The position numbers and the translations under genes are program-made. Below, piece by piece: positions 1 to 9,972 of a DNA stretch of 27,608 nt. Source of the DNA: JANYJJ01 sp038241115 (GTDB lineage: Bacteria > Pseudomonadota > Gammaproteobacteria > Burkholderiales > Burkholderiaceae_C); contig JBBRGA010000028.1 in assembly GCA_038241115.1 (NCBI GenBank), positions 1 to 27,608 on the forward strand, written 5' to 3'. The notes under the pieces are model-generated. The model saw only the letters and a list, made by a program, of their open reading frames with translations. It searched no databases and was not told the DNA's origin. The stretch's first letter is position 1, and every line of letters begins with the position of its first letter.

Positions 1-770
1 ACATCAAAGCGCCGCTCTACCGCGTTCGAAATCTGCGTCAGCACCGTGGTCAGCAGCAAATAGATGCAAGCCGAAGTCAACAAAATGGGCAGCGGCTGAA
101 ACGTGGCCGCTTGGATCCGGTTGCCGATGTTGGTCAACTCGACCACCCCAATGGCGTAGGCCAGCGAAGAATCTTTCAACAGCGCCACGACGTTGTTGAC
201 CAGCGGCGGCAAAGAAATTTTGAAGGCCTGCGGAAACGTCACGTCGATGAAGGTGTAGCCCGGTGACAGCCCCAGCGAGCGCGCCGCCTCTATTTGGCCT
301 TTGGGCACGGCCAACAAACCGGCACGTATCGCCTCGGCGTTGTAAGCCCCCACGTTCAGGCTTAGCGCCACGCATGCGGAGGCGAAATCACTCAGCCGCA
401 AGGCAGGGATCAATACCGGCAGAGCGAAATACACGAACAGCACTTGCACCAACAACGGCGTGCCGCGCATCACCCAGATGTAAGTGCCTGCTATCCAACG
501 AAATGGCGGCAACTTGGACGTCTTGCCCAAGGCCGCCAACACACCCAACAACACCCCTGCCACGCCCGACACCGCGGTGAGCAGCACCGTCATCCGCGTG
601 CCTTCGGCAAAAAGTTGTGCGTTGTTGCCTATGGGCTCCGGTGCGGCAGACAGCGGAATCGCCATGCCCCACAAAAACAGCAGCAGCGCCAGTGCCGCAG
701 CAGCCATGGTGGCCGAACTGCGTTGTTGACGGCTCCAGGCCGCAGGCCATGGGCTGCGCAAGATGGACAT
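1..770 (-). CDS. Polar amino acid ABC transporter permease (HisM/GlnP type), 3' end outside window
   Basis: Inner-membrane subunit of an ABC importer for polar amino acids or related solutes. Translating the minus strand from the ATG at 770 gives 256 codons open to the window edge, so the C-terminus is missing. An in-frame TGA lies about 15 bases upstream of this ATG, which fixes it as the first usable ATG. A hydrophobic segment sits near residues 22-36. The conserved segment WVMRGTPLLVQ is followed by the permease EAA loop (EAARSLGLSPGY, with VTFPQAF after it), which contacts the ATPase. The segment LLKDSSLAYAIGVVEL is also typical of the HisMQ family. It lies 54 bases downstream of the binding-protein gene on the same strand, so the two are probably one operon. 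The ATPase gene is not in the window and would be expected to the left. Family assignment is firm; the substrate is unknown. Confidence 0.9.
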   Translation of the reverse strand, partial: MSILRSPWPAAWSRQQRSSATMAAAALALLLFLWGMAIPLSAAPEPIGNNAQLFAEGTRMTVLLTAVSGVAGVLLGVLAALGKTSKLPPFRWIAGTYIWVMRGTPLLVQVLFVYFALPVLIPALRLSDFASACVALSLNVGAYNAEAIRAGLLAVPKGQIEAARSLGLSPGYTFIDVTFPQAFKISLPPLVNNVVALLKDSSLAYAIGVVELTNIGNRIQAATFQPLPILLTSACIYLLLTTVLTQISNAVERRFD

Positions 771-824
771 GGTCAGCAGATATCAGCTGAGCAGGGTCAG
801 TCCAGGGCTTTCATGTCGCGGCAT

Positions 825-1592
825 TCATTTGCAGCGAATGTCTTCGTTGAACCATTTCTTGGAGATGGCCGCATAGCTGCCATCTGCCTGAATGGCCGCC
901 AAGGCCTTGTTCACTTCGGCGGCCAAACCGGTGTTGCCTTTGCTGACGGCCGAGGCGATGCGCTCAACGAACAAATAATCACCCATCTTCAAGCCGCTGC
1001 CGGGGTTGGCTTCCAGCGCGGTGCGGGCCACGAAACGGTCGGTGACCCAAGCGTCAACCCGGCCCGTCATCAAGGCGGCGCGGGCGTCGGTGTCTTGCGG
1101 AAAGTTCTTCATCTCTTTCACGCCGGCCAGCTTTTTGACGTTTTCCAGGTAAGTGGTGCCGGTTTGCACCGCCACGGTTTTGCCGGTCAGGTCGGCGGCG
1201 GTTTTGATGGCATCGCTTTTGGCGATGATCACGCCGCCGGAACAGTAGTGCGGTTCGGTGAAGGTGACCGCCTTGGCGCGCTCTTCGGTGATGCCGTGCG
1301 AGGCGATCACCATGTCCCAGCGGTCTTGGCGCAGACCGGCGAGCAGGGCATCAAACCCCAGCGCCTTCCACTCGATCTTCAAACCCATTTTGGCCACCAC
1401 CGCTTCGGCCACTTCAACCTCAAAGCCGGTCAGCTTGGCGCCTTGAAAGTAATTGAACGGCGCAAACTGCCCTTCGGTCGCGACGATCATCTTGCCGTCT
1501 TTCTTGACGTCGTCAAAGCTGCGTGACTGGGCCGGTGCCACTGCAAACAATAGACTGGCGGCGATCGCAGCGGCGGTGTGGATGAGGTTCAT
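825..1592 (-). CDS. Amino acid ABC transporter periplasmic substrate-binding protein (SBP family 3)
   Basis: Periplasmic binding protein of 255 residues that captures the solute and hands it to the adjacent permease. An N-terminal signal peptide is visible (MNLIHTAAAIAASLLFAVAP, cleavage probably near residues 22-24). The mature part has the family-3 pattern: EGQFAPFNYF, the segment GFEVEVAEAVVAKMGL, the segment WDMVIASHGITEERAKAVTFT, then GKTVAVQTGTTYLENV and DARAALMTGRVDAWVTDR. The last segment carries the Arg and Asp typical of alpha-amino ligand binding. It starts with ATG after a weak GA-rich site and precedes the permease by 54 bases. The length is normal for the family. The exact amino acid cannot be read from the sequence. 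Confidence 0.93.
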   Translation of the reverse strand: MNLIHTAAAIAASLLFAVAPAQSRSFDDVKKDGKMIVATEGQFAPFNYFQGAKLTGFEVEVAEAVVAKMGLKIEWKALGFDALLAGLRQDRWDMVIASHGITEERAKAVTFTEPHYCSGGVIIAKSDAIKTAADLTGKTVAVQTGTTYLENVKKLAGVKEMKNFPQDTDARAALMTGRVDAWVTDRFVARTALEANPGSGLKMGDYLFVERIASAVSKGNTGLAAEVNKALAAIQADGSYAAISKKWFNEDIRCK

Positions 1593-1743
1593 GGCGTGAC
1601 GCTCTTTCGTGGCTGGGGTGCGTGAATGGACAGGTAAAAAGAATGCGGTTTGGCGGGTCAGGTGGACAGCGCAGCTTCAATTTGCGCAGCTTGGCGATCA
1701 AGTCTAAGCCCGGTTGAACAGGCTGTGTGAGTCGAAATGAGGT

Positions 1744-2343
1744 TCATTGCGCCGCCATGAAGTACTGTTTCAGGCCCGCCAGAATCATCTCCACGGCAAT
1801 GGCGGTCAGCACCAAGCCCATGAGTTTTTCGAGCGCCGAAACCACCGAGTCGCCCAACAGCTTGCGGATGCGTTCGCACATCAAAAGCACCGCGCCCGAC
1901 ACGGCCATGGCACAGAACAACGCGCCCACCCACGACATCAGCTGGTCGGGCTGGCGCGAGGCCAGCAGCAGCACCGTGGCCATCGCCGACGGACCCGCCA
2001 ACAGCGGCACCGCCAATGGAAATATGAAAGGCTCCTTGCCCTCGGGCGTGCCGTACACACCGCCTTCGTGGCTGAAGATCATGCGGATGGCCACCATCAG
2101 CAAAATCACGCCGCCCGCGACTTCGAGCGAGCGCTCCGACAGCCGCATGACGCGCAAAAACACGTCGCCGAAAAACATGAAAACAAACAGCACCATGAAG
2201 GCAATGAGCACCTCGCGCACGGCCACGCGCGTGCGGCGCGCGGGCTCGACTTCGCGCATCAGCGGGATGAACACCGGCAGGCTGCCGAGCGGATCGAGCA
2301 CCAGCAACAGCAAGATGAAGGCCGAAAGAAAACTGTGTTCCAT
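1744..2343 (-). CDS. MarC/YhgN family integral membrane protein
   Basis: A 199-residue, very hydrophobic protein with about six membrane segments. The first is FLSAFILLLLVLDPLGSLPV, which carries the family's conserved LDPLGSLPVF motif. Two others are VLIAFMVLFVFMFFGDVFL and LEVAGGVILLMVAIRMIF. The central stretch FIFPLAVPLLAGPSAMATVL is the second hallmark of MarC proteins (PLAxPLLAGPGA in the family). The C-terminal segment LMGLVLTAIAVEMILAGLK also fits. MarC proteins were once linked to multiple antibiotic resistance, but that link is not supported and their transport substrate is not established. The gene stands alone; it is separated by 151 bases from the amino acid importer downstream and by 67 bases from the gene remnants upstream. 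Length is usual for the family. Confidence 0.92.
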   Translation of the reverse strand: MEHSFLSAFILLLLVLDPLGSLPVFIPLMREVEPARRTRVAVREVLIAFMVLFVFMFFGDVFLRVMRLSERSLEVAGGVILLMVAIRMIFSHEGGVYGTPEGKEPFIFPLAVPLLAGPSAMATVLLLASRQPDQLMSWVGALFCAMAVSGAVLLMCERIRKLLGDSVVSALEKLMGLVLTAIAVEMILAGLKQYFMAAQ

Positions 2344-2410
2344 GAGGTCGTCGATTGTCAGCCACGGGGAACAGAACGCCTGACCGACGCGCTTTCAACG
2401 CCACACCGAT

Positions 2411-2539
2411 TCAAAACTTCGGCAAGGTGCGCAACGACACATCCCCGCGGGCAGCACGGGCTGCCAATGCCTCACTCTGATCCCAGCCGCGCAGCTTGCC
2501 GGGGTTGAGCAAACCTGCAGGGTCGAAGCGCTGCTTCGA
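2411..2539 (-). pseudogene. C-terminal remnant of a FAD-linked oxidase
   Basis: About 40 residues survive. The segment KQRFDPAGLLNPGKLRGW matches the conserved end of FAD-linked oxidase C-terminal domains (glycolate oxidase, D-lactate dehydrogenase and relatives), where an FDPxGxxNPGK motif closes the fold. The tail EALAARAARGDVSLRTLPKF runs to a TGA at 2411. Nothing of the FAD-binding domain is present. The fragment is joined in frame to the C-terminus of the amidohydrolase remnant, which shows that the DNA between them was deleted. No function is expected. The family call rests on one motif, so the exact oxidase is not identifiable. Confidence 0.65.
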
Positions 2540-3112
2540 CGCCAACTGCTGAACCAGCGAGCTCGCTTGCGCGCGCAGCTCGGTCATGTCCAAACCGGGA
2601 ATGTGGTTGTTCTCGAGGCGAGGTCGTAGACCACCAGGTCGGCTGCCATGCCGACGGTCAGCGTGCCCACACCGTCCAGCCCCAGCATGCGTGCACCCGC
2701 GGCAGTGCCGAGGTAAATCACTTGATCAGCCGACATGGCAGCGGCGTCGCCACCGTATTCAAGCGGCTTGGCGCGGTGCAGCAGCCAGCACGTGTGCGCC
2801 TCGCTGAGCATGTCGGCTGCTTCGTTTGACGCAGCGCCGTCCACCCCCAGCGACACCGGCGCTCCTGCCTTGAGGCTGTAGGGCACACGCGCTATGCCGC
2901 TGCCCAAACGTGCATTGCTTTGCGGGCAACGGGCAACGGGCAATGCCAGTGCCGGTGGCGGCGCAGCGCTGGATGTCGTCGTCACTCAAATGCACCATGT
3001 GCGCAAACCACACATCAGGACCGACCCATTCATACTTTTCTGCAAACTGCATGGCGCTGCAACCGTGCACGTTTTTGAAGTAAGTGACGTTGTCGCAGGT
3101 TTCGTTCAAAGC
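2540..3112 (-). pseudogene. Broken amidohydrolase (8-oxoguanine deaminase-like)
   Basis: The middle and end of a metal-dependent amidohydrolase of the 8-oxoguanine deaminase/chlorohydrolase group, spread over two frames. The first part includes WVGPDVWFAHMVHLSDDDI and CAATGTGIARCP. The reading then shifts because of a 7-bp tandem duplication (2924-2937). The next frame continues QSNARLGSGIARVP, VSLGVDGAASNEAADML and LGLDGVGTLTVGMAADLVVY. At about 2612-2620 a second break joins YDLA to ENNHIPGLDMTELRAQ, so roughly 45 codons near the C-terminus are missing and the frame changes again. The N-terminal metal-binding half is absent and is replaced by a piece of another gene. The protein cannot be functional. 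Confidence 0.8.
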
Positions 3113-3352
3113 TGTGCGCTGCAGCGCATCAACGTGGTCTTGAACCCCGTAGACGCTGGCCTGCGTGTTGGGCAAATAGTCGGCCCTGTCTGTGGCGCTG
3201 AACACCGGTTTGAAGCCCACGGCGTAGACGTCCGACAAGCGCAACTCGTGGCCCGCTTCGGTCAGTGCCGCCACGGCCGCATCGCGCAAGGCCGCACCAA
3301 AACTGGTGGCGTCAGGATGGCAGTAAACGATCAGTAACTTGATCACCAGCAC
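3113..3352 (-). pseudogene. N-terminal remnant of an NAD(P)H quinone oxidoreductase (flavodoxin-like fold)
   Basis: About 80 residues beginning at a GTG (3352, or the in-frame GTG at 3346). The start IKLLIVYCHPDATSFGAALRD is the first beta strand and phosphate-binding loop of the flavodoxin-like NAD(P)H dehydrogenase family. AAVAALTEAGHELRLSDVYA and GFKPVFSATDRADYL follow as expected, ending at QDHVDALQRT. In intact family members this point is followed by the flavin-contacting segment; here the frame runs directly into amidohydrolase sequence (ALNETCDNVTYF). The rest of the gene is missing, so this is a truncated fossil, although the fused frame stays open as far as 2759. Confidence 0.72.
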
Positions 3353-3543
3353 AGAGCAAGCGATGTGCCGACTCGGTGCGCGAAATCAGGTGCGGTCCAA
3401 TAAACTCGGTTTTCAGAAGCTGGCGATTGTTCGTCTTCAAGACGGGTCCGCGCGGACGCATGCTTGGGCAGCTTCAGATGCGCGGCAAGGCCCATGCTGA
3501 ACATTCGCTCGTCATCCATGCTGGACTCGCTGAGAAAATAACC

Positions 3544-4209
3544 GTGGTTTCTAAGTTGGTTGTGCCGCTTCCTCTGCTTTACACCTACCGCCGCTGTCCC
3601 TACGCCATGCGCGCGCGCATGGCTTTGCTGGTGGCTCAACGCAGCTTCAACGCCTTCGAGATCTCCCTGCGCGACAAACCTGCCGCGCTGCTGGCGTTGT
3701 CCGCCAAAGGCACGGTGCCGGTGTTGCAGTTGGCCGACGGGCAGGTGCTGGACGAGAGTTGGGACATCATGCGCTGGGCTCTACACGGCGCCGCGGACAG
3801 CGGCTGGTGGCACTTGGCAAACTCGCCAGAAAACCTTGACCTGCTGCGTTGCAACGACAGTGAGTTCAAGCCATGGCTTGACCGCTACAAGTACCCGGAG
3901 CGCCACGGTCTTGACACCGTAGCGCGTGAGACGGTGCGGCGGTTGGCGGTTGATTCGTTCTTGATTTCGGTTGAAACCCGGTTGCGATCGCAGGCTTACC
4001 TGGGCGGTACTGCGCCGTGCGCCACCGATCTGGCGATCTTTCCGTTTGTGCGCCAGTTTGCGGCGGTGGACCCATACTGGTTCGAGGCGCAAGAACTGCC
4101 ATTTTTGCGCGCCTGGCTGGCCGTTTGGCTGCGCAGCCCTTTGTTCGCAGCCTGCATGTTCAAGCTCGACCCGCAGACCCCACTCCACTTCAAGCCGCTG
4201 ACGGCTTGA
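3544..4209 (+). CDS. Glutathione S-transferase-like protein
   Basis: Soluble thioredoxin-fold protein that probably uses glutathione. The N-terminal domain begins LPLLYTYRRCPYAMRARMAL, with a Cys-Pro-Tyr-Ala motif like that of omega/glutaredoxin-like GSTs, which tend to be thiol transferases rather than Tyr/Ser-type conjugating enzymes. The segment AKGTVPVLQLADGQVLDES contains the cis-proline and the glutathione gamma-glutamyl contact (DES). An alpha-helical C-terminal domain follows, including AYLGGTAPCATDLAIFPFVRQ. The start is uncertain: in-frame GTG 3544, TTG 3556 and GTG 3562 all precede the fold and none has a good ribosome binding site. The frame is open back to 3376, but that part shows no homology. 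The gene converges on gyrB with 21 bases between the stops. About 221 residues from GTG 3544. Confidence 0.85.
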   Translation: MVSKLVVPLPLLYTYRRCPYAMRARMALLVAQRSFNAFEISLRDKPAALLALSAKGTVPVLQLADGQVLDESWDIMRWALHGAADSGWWHLANSPENLDLLRCNDSEFKPWLDRYKYPERHGLDTVARETVRRLAVDSFLISVETRLRSQAYLGGTAPCATDLAIFPFVRQFAAVDPYWFEAQELPFLRAWLAVWLRSPLFAACMFKLDPQTPLHFKPLTA

Positions 4210-4230
4210 ATAAAACCTGGTGAGTCAATC

Positions 4231-6780
<2,550 letters not shown>

Positions 6781-6866
6781 TGGGGTTCCTGACTGTCTGT
6801 TCGCATTGGTTTTTGACACTGTTTTCTGGCTCCGAGAAAACTTGTCGATGCGCCTGAAAAATGCTG

Positions 6867-6886
6867 AAGCGGGCCGAAGCCCGCTT
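6867..6886 (-). terminator. UUCG-loop hairpin between dnaN and gyrB
   Basis: On the minus strand AAGCGGGC-TTCG-GCCCGCTT forms a perfect 8-bp stem with a UUCG tetraloop, 40 bases after the dnaN stop. The T run (CAGCATTTTT) starts about five bases later, so this is a weak or partial terminator. It may reduce read-through from dnaN into gyrB rather than block it. Confidence 0.5.
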
Positions 6887-6926
6887 GTGTGTTGGGTTGT
6901 TTTAATCGCTTCAGCGAAACGACCTG

Positions 6927-8057
6927 TCAAATCCGCATTGGCATGACGACGTACTTGAAGCCCGATTGTTCAGGCACGGTGATCAGCACGCTCGAGTTGT
7001 TGTCCTGCAACTCCAGTTTCACCATCTCGACGTTCATGTTGGCCAACGCATCCATCAGGTAAGTCACGTTGAAACCGATTTCGATTGGGTCACCGGCATA
7101 GTCGATTTCGATTTCTTCTTTGGCTTCTTCTTGCTCGGCGTTGCTCGACGCAATTTTCAAGGTACCGGGTTCAATGTTGACGCGAATTCCCTTGAACTTC
7201 TCACTCGTCAAGATCGCTGCACGCTGCAAGCTGGCCAACAAAGTGAGGCGTCCCAGCGTGATGTTGTTTTTGTGATTTTTTGGGATCACACGGTTGTAGT
7301 CAGGGAACTTTCCTTCGACCAGCTTGGTGACGAATTCCATTCCACTGAAACTGAACTTCGCCTGGTTTCCGGCAAAGCGCATCTCGATAGGGGCATCAGC
7401 GCTGCCTTCTTTTTCGTCTTTGCTGTCTTTGAGCAGGCGTTGAAGCTCCAGCACTGTTTTGCGGGGGAGGATCACCTCTTGTTTGGGAATTTCCGTCTCC
7501 AGCGTGGCCTGCGCCAAAGCCAGCCGGTGACCGTCGGTGGCCACCAAGGTCAGGTTTTTGCCTTCAGCGACAAATAAAATTCCGTTCAGGTAGTAGCGAA
7601 TATCGTGCACTGCCATGGCGAAGTGCACTTGGTTGATCAGTGCTTTGAGCACTCTTTGCGGCACGCTGAACACCGGGCCAAAGTCAGCGGCTTCTTGGAC
7701 CAACGGAAAGTCATCGCTGGGCATGGTCTGCAAAGTGAACCGGCTCTTGCCGCCCTGCAGGGTCAGCTTGCTCTGGTTGGCGGTCAAAGACACGATTTGG
7801 TCGGCCGGAAGCGACCTCAAAATATCTATCAGCTTTCGAGCACCGACAGTCGTCGAAAAGTTACCGGTGTCGCCGCCCAGTTCAGCGCTGGTGCGAACTT
7901 GGATTTCCAAATCGCTGGTGGTGAATTCAATGAGTGAACCTGTTTTGCGCACCAAGACGTTGGCCAAGATAGGCAAAGTGTGGCGACGCTCAACAATGCC
8001 AGACACAGCTTGCAAGGCTTCCAAAATCTTTTGCTGTGCTTCTTTAAGAACGATCAT
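6927..8057 (-). CDS. dnaN: DNA polymerase III beta subunit (sliding clamp)
   Basis: Ring-shaped processivity clamp that tethers DNA polymerase III to the template. The protein of 376 residues begins MIVLKEAQQKILEALQAVSG, followed by IVERRHTLPILANVLV, the conserved first-domain motif of DnaN. The segments LTLVATDGHRLALAQ and VILPRKTVLELQRLL mark the central domain. The C-terminus ends YVVMPMRI, matching the universal MPMR(L/I) end that binds partner proteins. The start at 8057 is supported by AGAGGT a few bases upstream; an in-frame extension to 8138 has no similarity. It lies 244 bases downstream of dnaA and 146 upstream of gyrB in the same direction. Slightly longer than the 366 residues of E. 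coli DnaN. Confidence 0.97.
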   Translation of the reverse strand: MIVLKEAQQKILEALQAVSGIVERRHTLPILANVLVRKTGSLIEFTTSDLEIQVRTSAELGGDTGNFSTTVGARKLIDILRSLPADQIVSLTANQSKLTLQGGKSRFTLQTMPSDDFPLVQEAADFGPVFSVPQRVLKALINQVHFAMAVHDIRYYLNGILFVAEGKNLTLVATDGHRLALAQATLETEIPKQEVILPRKTVLELQRLLKDSKDEKEGSADAPIEMRFAGNQAKFSFSGMEFVTKLVEGKFPDYNRVIPKNHKNNITLGRLTLLASLQRAAILTSEKFKGIRVNIEPGTLKIASSNAEQEEAKEEIEIDYAGDPIEIGFNVTYLMDALANMNVEMVKLELQDNNSSVLITVPEQSGFKYVVMPMRI

Positions 8058-8301
8058 TTCAACCTCTTGGAGTAGTCGTAATAGTAGGGGTCGATGCTTT
8101 CTGTGGAGAACCCTATTTTCTCCTGATATTTCAACCACTTAGCTCAGGCAGAACGCTGTGTGTGGAAGCTGTCTGGGTGTGGGACTCACAGGCAACAACT
8201 TTCGCAATCAGCCATTGCCGTGGATAAGCGCCGTGTTGCCCCAAACTTGTCCACACCCTTGTGCGTTGACAGCCAACATTCCGTGTGCAGCAGTTATTTT
8301 C
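8058..8301. promoter_or_regulatory. dnaA-dnaN intergenic region with near-match DnaA boxes
   Basis: This 244-base gap holds three one-mismatch copies of the DnaA box TTATCCACA/TGTGGATAA: TGTGGAGAA at 8102-8110, CGTGGATAA at 8219-8227 and TTGTCCACA at 8247-8255. No perfect box and no clear AT-rich unwinding element is present. It could be a DnaA-binding sub-region of a split origin or a regulatory site for dnaN. No gene is visible in it. Confidence 0.45.
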
Positions 8302-9747
8302 CTAGCCTTTCAGTGTCTGTTCTAGTACGTGCAACTGCTGGTTCAACTCTGTGTTTTTCTGACGTTCAGCGGCGATTTTTCGAACGCCGTGCAGCACTGT
8401 GGTGTGGTCGCGCCCGCCAAACAGTTCACCAATTTCAGGCAGGCTCTTCTGCGTCATCTCTTTGGCCAAATACATCGCTATTTGACGCGGCCGCGCGATG
8501 CTGGCCGGGCGTTTCTTGCTGTACATGTCGGCGATCTTTATTTTGTAAAAATCAGCCACGGTCTTTTGAATGTTCTCTACGCCCACCTGGCGGTTTTGAA
8601 TGGACAGCAAATCTTTGAGCGCTTCGCGGGCCAGACCGATGTTGATTTCTTTGTGACTGAAACGTGAGTAGGCCAAGACTTTGCGAAGGGCCCCTTCCAG
8701 TTCGCGCACATTGGCGCGAACGTTTTTGGCCACGAAGAAAGCCACGTCTTCAGGCATGACGGTAGCCTCCGCTTCGGCTTTGCGCATCAATATGGCCACG
8801 CGCATTTCCAATTCCGGCGGTTCAATCGCGACGGTCAACCCTGCGTCGAAACGGCTGGTCAAACGCTCATCGATGTCCACCAGGCCCTTTGGGTAGGTGT
8901 CGCTGGTCATGATGATGTGGGCGCGCTTGGCGAGTAAAGCCTCAAAAGCGTTGAAGAACTCTTCCTGGGTGCGCTCTTTGCCGGCGAAAAACTGAACGTC
9001 GTCGATCAGCAGTAAATCGAGCGAGTGGTACTTGGCTTTCAGTTCATCAAAAGTTTTGCGCTGGTAGTTTTTCACCACGTCGGTGATGAATTGCTCGGCA
9101 TGTAAATACAGCACCCGCGCATCGGGTTTGTCAGCGAGCAACGCATTGCCCACGGCATGAACCAAATGGGTTTTCCCCAAGCCCACGCCGCCGTAAATAA
9201 AAAGCGGGTTGTACATGACCCCCGGCGCTCCAGCGACATGCAAAGCGGCGGTTCTTGCCATGGAATTGGCTCGGCCTGCGACCAAACTGTCAAACGTCAA
9301 CCCTAGGTTCAAGCGGTGACGCGTGCTGGACGGCGCAGGGTGCTGGGCTGCCAGAGAAAAAGAAGCGGCAGAACGTCCAGCCGCACTGGCAGGTGCTGCA
9401 CCAGCGATCACCGGTTGGGAAGGGAAAGACGAATTCGATGAAGCCGGGTCGATGCCGTTGGGTGCGATGCCGGTGGGTGCGATGACATCGCGCGCCGCCA
9501 AAATAATGTCCAGGCGTACCGCGCGGCCTGCCAACTCTCCGAGCACAGCTTCGATGCGGCTGCCGTACTGGTTGCGGATCCAATCGAGTTTGAACCGGTT
9601 GGGTACTTTCAGCGTCACCACCAAACCACTGTCGCCGTGGTCAGACACAGCGGCTGCAGGCAGCGGCCGTATCCAAGTGTTGAATTGTTGTTCAGGCAAG
9701 ACGGCTGCGAGTTGATCGCATCCGCGCAGCCACAGGTCGGCATTCAT
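8302..9747 (-). CDS. dnaA: Chromosomal replication initiator protein DnaA
   Basis: Binds DnaA boxes at oriC, melts the origin and helps load DnaB. The 481 residues follow the usual order. Domain I is residues 1-85 (WLRGCDQLAAVLPEQQFNTW). A Ser/Ala/Pro-rich linker (domain II, about 86-145) contains a short APTGIAPNGIDP tandem duplication. The AAA+ domain has Walker A GGVGLGKTHL near 186-195 and Walker B LLLIDDVQFF. The C-terminal domain IV carries the DNA-recognition signature GGRDHTTVLHGVRKI. The ATG at 9747 gives the standard N-terminus (MNADLWLRGC); its SD-like AAGGA is rather distant. A perfect DnaA box lies upstream, suggesting autoregulation. It heads the minus-strand dnaA-dnaN-gyrB block and is divergent from rpmH. 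Confidence 0.98.
   Translation of the reverse strand: MNADLWLRGCDQLAAVLPEQQFNTWIRPLPAAAVSDHGDSGLVVTLKVPNRFKLDWIRNQYGSRIEAVLGELAGRAVRLDIILAARDVIAPTGIAPNGIDPASSNSSFPSQPVIAGAAPASAAGRSAASFSLAAQHPAPSSTRHRLNLGLTFDSLVAGRANSMARTAALHVAGAPGVMYNPLFIYGGVGLGKTHLVHAVGNALLADKPDARVLYLHAEQFITDVVKNYQRKTFDELKAKYHSLDLLLIDDVQFFAGKERTQEEFFNAFEALLAKRAHIIMTSDTYPKGLVDIDERLTSRFDAGLTVAIEPPELEMRVAILMRKAEAEATVMPEDVAFFVAKNVRANVRELEGALRKVLAYSRFSHKEINIGLAREALKDLLSIQNRQVGVENIQKTVADFYKIKIADMYSKKRPASIARPRQIAMYLAKEMTQKSLPEIGELFGGRDHTTVLHGVRKIAAERQKNTELNQQLHVLEQTLKG
9451..9480. repeat. 15-bp tandem duplication inside the dnaA linker
   Basis: Two adjacent 15-base units, gatgccgttgggtgc and gatgccggtgggtgc, differ at one base. 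They encode the repeated (A/D)P(T/N)GI pattern in the flexible domain II of DnaA, where length varies freely between species. Confidence 0.8.
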
Positions 9748-9809
9748 GTTGTGGAAAACTGTCCTTCGGGGCGCTGGATTGTAAGCTGCGCGTCGTTGTT
9801 TCCGAGACG

Positions 9810-9818
9810 TTATCCACA
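9810..9818 (+). promoter_or_regulatory. Perfect DnaA box TTATCCACA
   Basis: Exact match to the consensus high-affinity DnaA box, 63 bases upstream of the dnaA start codon. It is the only perfect copy I found by eye in the dnaA-flanking gaps. Confidence 0.85.
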
Positions 9819-9871
9819 GTTGATTTTCATCCGCGGGACGCTGTCGAATCTGTCCGCGCTAGGCGGTTGCG

Positions 9872-9900
9872 TTGACGTCGGCTGATATGTTTGATTTAAT
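9872..9900 (+). promoter_or_regulatory. Predicted sigma70 promoter of rpmH-rnpA-yidD-yidC
   Basis: TTGACG (9872-9877) and TTTAAT (9895-9900) each match the sigma70 hexamers at five of six positions and are spaced by exactly 17 bases. The expected transcription start is near 9907, giving a leader of about 66 bases before rpmH. Confidence 0.7.
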
Positions 9901-9972
9901 GCTCGGTTGCCCGAAGGCTTGGTTTGCATGAAACACAGCCAAAAAGGGTCAGAATATTTTTTTGGATCAATC

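Larger units (their letters stand above)
9748..9972. other. Candidate oriC and divergent dnaA/rpmH control region
   Basis: The 225-base gap between divergent dnaA and rpmH, the usual origin position in Burkholderiales. It has one perfect DnaA box (TTATCCACA, 9810-9818) and one single-mismatch box (TGTGGAAAA, 9750-9758) against the dnaA start. There is an AT-rich stretch at 9883-9900 and another at 9951-9963. A possible dnaA -10 element, TACAAT, lies on the minus strand at 9778-9783, with the perfect box just upstream of where its -35 would be. That placement would allow DnaA to control its own gene. Two further box-like sequences lie nearby inside rnpA. Origin status is inferred from context, not proven. 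Confidence 0.6.

Noticed and set aside
444..1526. A 360-codon plus-strand frame over the amino acid importer genes
   Set aside because: Antisense to the binding protein and permease, both of which show clear family motifs.
3376..3543. N-terminal extension of the GST frame back to ATG 3376
   Set aside because: The added 56 residues show no similarity, and the GST fold begins only at about 3562.
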